A DNA stretch of 64,000 nucleotides from Holacanthus passer (taxonomy: Eukaryota; Chordata; Actinopteri; Pomacanthidae). The position numbers and the translations under genes were made by a program. Below the pieces are notes generated by a model. It saw nothing but the letters and a program-made list of their open reading frames with translations. It was not told the DNA's origin and made no database searches. Within the stretch, counting starts at the first letter, position 1; every line of letters begins with the position of its first letter. Of this stretch, positions 58,181 to 64,000 are shown piece after piece. The DNA lies in the NCBI GenBank assembly GCA_025331565.1, contig JAFREQ010000093.1, positions 1,581,001 through 1,645,000 of the forward strand, given 5' to 3'.

Positions 58181-59609
58181 ATGACCGGGGAGGGAGCGCG
58201 AGCCGGCGCGCCGAGCTCCGCCGGGGCTCGGCTCTCCGCCGCCCGCCTGCTGCTGCTCTGCCTGCCCGCCTGCGCCCTGCTGCCCGCCCCGGCGCTCGGC
58301 CTGCTGGGCTTCCGGCCGGAGGAGACCGGGCCGGAGCTGTCCGTGGAGGACGGGGTGCTGAAAGCCACCGAGGGGACCCGCTTCATGCTGCGGGTCTACT
58401 ACTCCTCCTCCCCGCAGAGGCTGAACCGCACGGCGGGGAGCCGCGCCAAAAACGCCGCGCCCTGGATCGCGTTCATCGAGGAGCCGAGCCCGGGCCGGGA
58501 GGGCCAGGCGCACCCGAAGCGGAACATGTGCGTGGACAAGGCGGCGCGGACGTCCGACATCGAGGTGCTGGGCTCCTTCAAGTCCGCCTCCAGCCAGAAC
58601 TCGGTGCTGGTGGAGCTGCTGGCCAAAGAGCTGCGGCGGGGGGAGAAGGTCAAGTTCTACTCCATGTGCGCCTTCGACGGCTCCAAGTGGGAGCACTACC
58701 GGACCCGGGACTTCTGGGTGTCGGTGGCGGAGCGCTCGGCCGCCCCGGAGCTGTGGCTGCAGGTGCTGGTGTCCGTGCTGCTGCTCGGCCTGTCGGCGCT
58801 GTTCAGCGGGCTCAACCTGAGCCTGCTGGCGCTGGACCCGGTGGAGCTGCAGGTGCTGCAGAACAGCGGCACCGACCAGGAGCAGAAGTACGCCCGCAAG
58901 ATCGAGTCCGTGCGGCGGCACGGGAACTACGTGCTGTGCACCCTGCTGCTGGGCACCGCCATCACCAACGCCTCGCTGGCCGTGTGGATGTGCCAGATCC
59001 TGGGCATGACCTGGTTCTCCACCGCCACCTGCGCCTCCGGCATCTTCTTCTTCGGGGAGATCCTGCCGCACTCGGTGGCCTCCAGACACGGCCTGGCCAT
59101 CGCCTCCAAGACCATCTGGGTGACCCGGCTGCTCATGGTGCTCTCCTTCCCGGTGTCCTACCCCATCAGCAAGCTGCTCGACCTCATCCTCAACCAGGAG
59201 ATCTCCAACTTCTACACCCGGGAGAAGCTGCTGGAGATGCTGCGGGTCACCGACCCGTACCACGACCTGGTCAAGGAGGAGCTCAACATCATCCAGGGGG
59301 CGCTGGAGCTGCGGAGCAAGACGGTGGAGGACGTGCTGACCCCGCTCACCGACTGCTTCATGCTGCCCTCGGACGTCGTGCTGGACTTCAACACCATGTC
59401 GGACATCATGCAGAGCGGATACACCCGCATCCCCGTGTTCGAGAACGAGAGGTCCAACATCGTGGACATCCTGTTCGTCAAGGACCTGGCCTTCGTGGAC
59501 CCGGACGACTGCACCCCCCTGAAGACCATCACCCAGTTCTACAGACACCCGCTGCACTGCGTGTTCAACGACACCAAGCTGGACGCCATGTTGGAGGAGT
59601 TCAAGAAGG
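58181..59609 (+). CDS. cnnm1: CNNM1 coding exon 1 (partial gene)
   Basis: This long exon encodes the first 476 residues plus one base of a glycine codon. CNNM (cyclin M/ACDP) proteins are membrane proteins linked to magnesium handling; CNNM1 is mainly neuronal (known). From the N-terminus there is a hydrophobic signal-like segment near residues 20-42, an extracellular domain with an NRT glycosylation site near 82, a DUF21 transmembrane block from about 191 to 334 (SALFSGLNLSLLALDPVELQ, then FFFGEILP) and the first CBS motif from about 383 (GYTRIPVFENERSNIVDILF). The second CBS motif begins before the exon ends at LEEFKK. SALFSGL, FYTREKLLE and PLHCVFNDT favour CNNM1 over CNNM2 and CNNM4. The frame is open upstream to 57875, but that part is non-conserved repeat, so the ATG at 58181 (A at -3) is chosen. 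The donor AAGG|GTGAGG starts at 59610. Later exons lie beyond the window. Confidence 0.93.
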
Positions 59610-62600
59610 GTGAGGAGGGGGAGGGGCAGGGGGGGGGGTCTCACCTGGGGACACTGAATCAAGACCAGGTGATGGGAGACAGAACCCTGGTCCCCAGTGT
59701 GGACAAGGATGATTTTTAGAGTCAGAGTAATCCTGCAGAAAATGACGTGATAATAATAATAATAATAATAATAATGATGATGATGATGATGACAACAACA
59801 AAACAACAACAACAACAGTAATAATAATGAAGCAGTGTTACAGGTTTGCAGTCTGACCTCTCTCCTCCTCTTCCTCCTCTTCTTCTCTCAGAATATTAAT
59901 TGGAAACAGTTCAGCAAGTGAAACTGAAGCCACATTGGAAACATATTTATCAGAGAGAAGAAGTGTTTGCTACAACAATGTTTATATTAAGACGTGATAT
60001 TCTTCTCATCATTATTAGTAGTATTGATGATACAGAACCAACTAATCCCGAGTCACACTGTGCACACCAGTATTTATAACTGGCAATGATTCACTGTGAT
60101 TATGGGATGTTTGTTGTGACGTCATGGTTCATGTGTTAAAGCCAGACCTGTGCAGCTGTGGTCAGCTGATCTGACGGCTCTTCACCTGCCTGACGCCTCC
60201 TCCGCCGCTTCTGTTTTCAAGGAGGTGAAATCAGCCTTTAGTTTTTTTAAGGATTTATTGAACAAATCTGGACGGTGATAAAATGTGAGCATCTGATCAG
60301 ATCAGGCTAAAGGTGGACCAGGCTCTTTGATTGGTCGGATGGTGTTTTCCAGGTGTCCTGCTTGATCGAGGCCCATTGGATTCATGATTTTGTCTTGGAC
60401 GTCTGACAATGTGTTGAAGCTTTTAGGGCGTCAGGATTCGTTCTATCAAGATGCATTTAGATTCAGTGAAGTTGAACTCTTTGTGATCGAGTCCTGGGAA
60501 ACTGAAACATACATTCATTCATTATTTGTATTTGCTCCTTGTTTACCGGCTGCATGATGCTGCACACGGAAACAGGCTTGTATAGAAAGGAGGAGGATGT
60601 GACCTAAAGGTTGCAGGTTTGTAAGAATCAGCACAGACAGCTGAGCTTCGTGGTTCAGCCTCTGTGTGCTCCTGGAAGCTGCTCGTCGCTTCGCACTGAA
60701 GTCTTGTGAATGAGTATGTTGCAGTGTGTGCGGCCCCTCCCTGCATCACACCGGGAGTTCAACCCCAGTTTGCAGAGCTGCTGCAGCAGCACAGCTCTGC
60801 TCCTCCGCCTGGAGTCAGCTGCTCCTCCTGATTTATTGTGGAGTTTGAAATGGGTGGGGTACTCGCCGGCCAATCGCAGGCCTCGCTCCTCATCGCCGCC
60901 TTGCTGCACGCTCATGCACAGTCAGCGCTTTTTTTTCTGCTGGGTTTGTGATGAGGACAGGAAGAGACGGAGGTAAACAGAGAAGGACACCTTGACCAAG
61001 GCTGCATCTGTTTACAGATGTTTGCTTTCACCTAAAGGTCATATTTTAAAGATAACACTTGTTTGTAGCTTCGCCTCTTCGCAGAGAGAGATTCTTCCAC
61101 TTGAGCTGTAGGATGATCTTATACATCCGTCATCCAGCCGTCCTGTGTGAACTCCATCTCCATATGATGTGTGTTTACTGAGCGGTTTGTCTGAAGTCAG
61201 GTGCTGTCACAGTTGCAGGATGAGCACAAACACGATTCGTGTGTCTCTGAGCCACAGATGGATCTGGATGAGATCATCTGCATTATGTAGTTCAGGATTG
61301 TAAACAAAGTCTCTCTCACTGTGTCGCTCTCGTCTCCTCCTGTGCATCTCTTTCGCTCTGTTTCAGGCACTGCGGCAGAAAAACACAGGTTCCCTCATTC
61401 ATTTCAATGAGACCCCTGCAGCAGTGGATGATGCCACAGAGAGCTCGAGGGAAAAAAACACAAAGCAGTTCTTCTAGTATTATTTCTTCTTCTGTGAGAA
61501 CCTTGCAGCAACACACCCACAATCACACCGTTGTGTTTTTAACGTGTCACGACCGCGGGTCTGATTGTTCATATTCGCTGTCGGCCAACAGAGGCATGTT
61601 TCTGAAGACTGACCAGTTTAACTGTGGTTATTCTCTGATCTGTTTCTGGTTTCTCGCTTTAATTCTTTAATTCTTTAATTCTTATTAACACATGTGATTT
61701 GTCTATTTTAAAGTGCTACCAAATTCATTGTTTTGCAAGTCACAGGTGACTCTCAGATCTCGGCCATCAAGTCCAAAGTCGAGTCTTAAACTTTGTGTTC
61801 AAGTCCTAAATCTGTCATTAGGCTCCACTTAACCATTTAACGCTATTTGATTTTTTTAACTAATAATAATAAAAATAACAATAAGAAACAGTATATGTAA
61901 CCAAGATATCTAAAAATCAAATCGAATCCATGCTTGCAGGAACAGAGCTCATTAGCTGCAGTAGACGATTGAGAAGAGTTGGATGTGAGAATCAGTATCT
62001 GGAGAATAAATCTCATCTTTTTCCTGCCAAGAGTTGGTGAAACCGTGATTTCACTAAAGACACTGCAGAGGTGCAGCGGAGAGTCCGCCGCTCCGCCCCG
62101 ACCACAGAGGGATTCTTTGGCCTGAATGCAAAGCAGCATGTCTGGCACGAACCAAGCCGGCCAAGTAACACCTTCCCCGCTGTGAACGACGGCAGCAGTA
62201 GCCCGCCGGTACGGAGAAGCTCTTCAGTGCGGAGGGGGGGGGGGATCCTGTTTAGACAAGCTGAACACAAACCCTGGACGAGAGGCTGCCTCCCTCTGCC
62301 AGGAAACTCAAACTAGAGGAGAAAAATACACAAAGAACAGCTTCAAAATTCAGATAATAAGATTTGTGGTGAGACCTCAAACTTCTGTCCGTCACCTCTT
62401 GACCAAACGACAGTTTCCAAAAACAAGCAAATATATTTTCATTCAAAACAGGAATTTGTAGTTTACTATTACCTCAATAAATGGAGAGCTGTCGTAATGA
62501 GGACTTTATTTAACTAGTTCTTCTGTTGTCAGAGACTGATTCATACAATGCACTACGCTGCCTTTTACTGCCCCATCGACGCCCCTTCATTCCCTCCCTC

Positions 62601-63142
62601 TGAATCCTCTCCCCTCTCTCTGTCCTTGTCACTGTACAAACTCCCGGGAGGCCAAGTATAAAATATTCAGTGTGCTGTATTTCCAGTTTGTCTCTCCGCC
62701 ATCTGCTCTCTGTTTACATGCCATTCATTACATGATCAGCTCTTATCCTGCAAACACAAGAACAAGGGCAAGGCCACTTTATTTGTACAGCACATTTCCC
62801 AGTTTCCCACGTGTGGAAGGATTGTCTGGATTATTGCAGAAGAATTTATATTCTTACAACCTGAAAACTTGTGAGTAACTTTGGGGCTGCTTGGGGGGAA
62901 TCAAGGAGGTTAAAGATGGTTGGGAGGTTGAAGAACTACTAGAAGGAAAAATATGTGTGAGGATGAAGCTGATGGAAGAAGAAGAAACAGAGCTGTGGTT
63001 CTGAGATGTGCAGAGCAGAGAGAAACAACATATACTGTTGCACATGAGCTGCAAATGCTCGCTCCTCTCCCTCTTTCAGCCTGTTCTGTATGTAAGGCTG
63101 ACCTATTTAGCCGAATGCAGCTCTGCCAGAATTGTGTGCATT

Positions 63143-63174
<32 letters not shown>

Positions 63175-64000
63175 GTAGTATTTGGCAGGCAGAGAGTGTA
63201 GCAGCATAGAGAGAATCTCAGTGAGGAAGTTGATTTGAAGCCAGACTGTTGAGGAGCTACAAACAAGGATTCACTCTGTTTTCTGTCAGTGTGTGCAGGT
63301 ACATGTGTGTGTGTGTGCAGGTATATGTGTTTGTGCAGGTACGTGTGTGTGTGTGTGTGTGCAGGTACGTGTGTGTGTGCATGTGTATCTCTGTATATTT
63401 GTGCATGTGTCTGTGTGAGCACGTGCATTTACTGACAGCATCGTTGTGAATTATGCAATGGTGGCGAGTGATGCAACCCCCAGCTGCTGCCGTCTGCAGC
63501 GCAGGGTCTCATCAGCCGGTGAGACACATGTTGGCTTTGGGACGGTGCCATTTAAGAGGCTGTCGGCCGGAGTGAAGGCTGCTCTGTTTCATTTTCTTCA
63601 TCCAGCAGTGCATGGATTATTAATTTTAATTATTATTAATTTGGAAACACCCCAAGAGCGAGAGAGTTTTTCCCTCCAAATACACACCTTCATCCTCCTG
63701 CAGGTGAACACAGCAGAGGCACTGCAGACTCTGGAGTGTGTTCATGTGATGGATCGTGTTTCTGCACCCAGTTACTGTCTCGTGCTGAATCTCCTGCTGC
63801 TACACCCACTCCATTCAGCTCCTGCTGTTGCTCCACTTACTGAACATCAGACTGCAGAGCTCCACTCCCACTCTGTGTGACTCACACAAACATGTGAGGA
63901 GAAACAGACTCACACTAAATATGAAATTTAACAATCTTATTTGACAGTAAGAAACTGTAGTATGGGTTAACTGCATTCAGGTCAGTACATGAAAACAAAG
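59610..64000 (+). other. CNNM1 intron 1 (5' part)
   Basis: The CNNM1 reading frame stays open for 36 codons into the intron and stops at 59719; this is not conserved. A compound AAT/GAT/ACA microsatellite lies at about 59746-59826. TG-rich imperfect arrays lie at 63141-63163 and 63290-63385. A short GCAAGGCCACTTTATTTGTA word near 62769 resembles a common fish repeat. The expected second exon (KSHLAIVQRV) is not present. Confidence 0.75.
59746..59826. repeat. Compound trinucleotide microsatellite
   Basis: Consecutive AAT/TAA, GAT and ACA/CAA runs with short interruptions lie just inside CNNM1 intron 1. Confidence 0.9.

Noticed and set aside
58528..59613. 361-codon plus-strand open frame inside CNNM1
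   Set aside because: It is a frame-shifted shadow of CNNM1 made of Gly, Ala, Arg, Pro and His, without family resemblance.
58169..59815. 548-codon open frame on the minus strand across the CNNM1 exon
   Set aside because: It is antisense to a well-supported conserved coding exon. Its composition (His, Gln, Gly, Leu, Val rich) is what GC-rich codons give in the opposite frame, and it runs into a trinucleotide microsatellite.

Overview
This window looks like nuclear DNA of a spiny-rayed (percomorph-type) teleost fish. The coding sequence is split into short exons with consensus splice sites. There are dozens of (CA)n/(TG)n microsatellites, CpG-rich promoters separated by AT-rich non-coding DNA, and several dispersed repeat families that I recognise as common in fish genomes (Tc1/mariner debris, TA-flanked MITEs, LINE tails and a short repeat ending in a TTAGTTGCAGC-type terminus). 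I see no bacterial, viral or organellar genes.

Four protein genes can be supported, all orthologs of genes on human 10q24. (1) The first coding exon of LCOR (minus strand, 12771-12867) lies in a CpG island. The 12.8 kb to its left appears to be its first intron. (2) MORN4 (plus strand, coding exons between 16313 and 25589) follows a CCAAT-box promoter with a probable non-coding first exon ending at 14662. (3) HOGA1 (minus strand, seven coding exons between 54202 and 39599) is complete and encodes 320 residues. (4) The long first coding exon of CNNM1 (plus strand, 58181-59609) lies in a second CpG island. The rest of the window, to 64000, is the start of its first intron.

Layout: 1-12770 LCOR intron 1; 12200-12960 LCOR CpG island; 14380-14662 MORN4 promoter and exon 1; 16313-25589 MORN4 coding region with a 6 kb second intron; 26660-39327 a gene desert between two convergent genes; 39327-54202 HOGA1; 54203-58030 the divergent intergenic region between HOGA1 and CNNM1; 58181-64000 CNNM1 exon 1 and part of intron 1. 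MORN4 and HOGA1 meet tail to tail as they do in human. LCOR and MORN4 are head to head, and HOGA1 and CNNM1 are head to head.

The genes do not form a pathway. HOGA1 is a mitochondrial enzyme of hydroxyproline breakdown, MORN4 a myosin-III-associated adaptor, CNNM1 a membrane protein of the cyclin-M/ACDP family, and LCOR a nuclear corepressor. The most notable observations are a GC-AG intron and a glycine-run insertion in a rather divergent MORN4; transposon debris within about 50 bp of a MORN4 splice acceptor; a minisatellite touching a weak HOGA1 splice donor; an exact 36-bp inverted repeat flanking the HOGA1 promoter; a long fold-back palindrome in MORN4 intron 2; and several gene-free stretches that read like conserved enhancers. 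I found no convincing sign of an undescribed multi-gene system.
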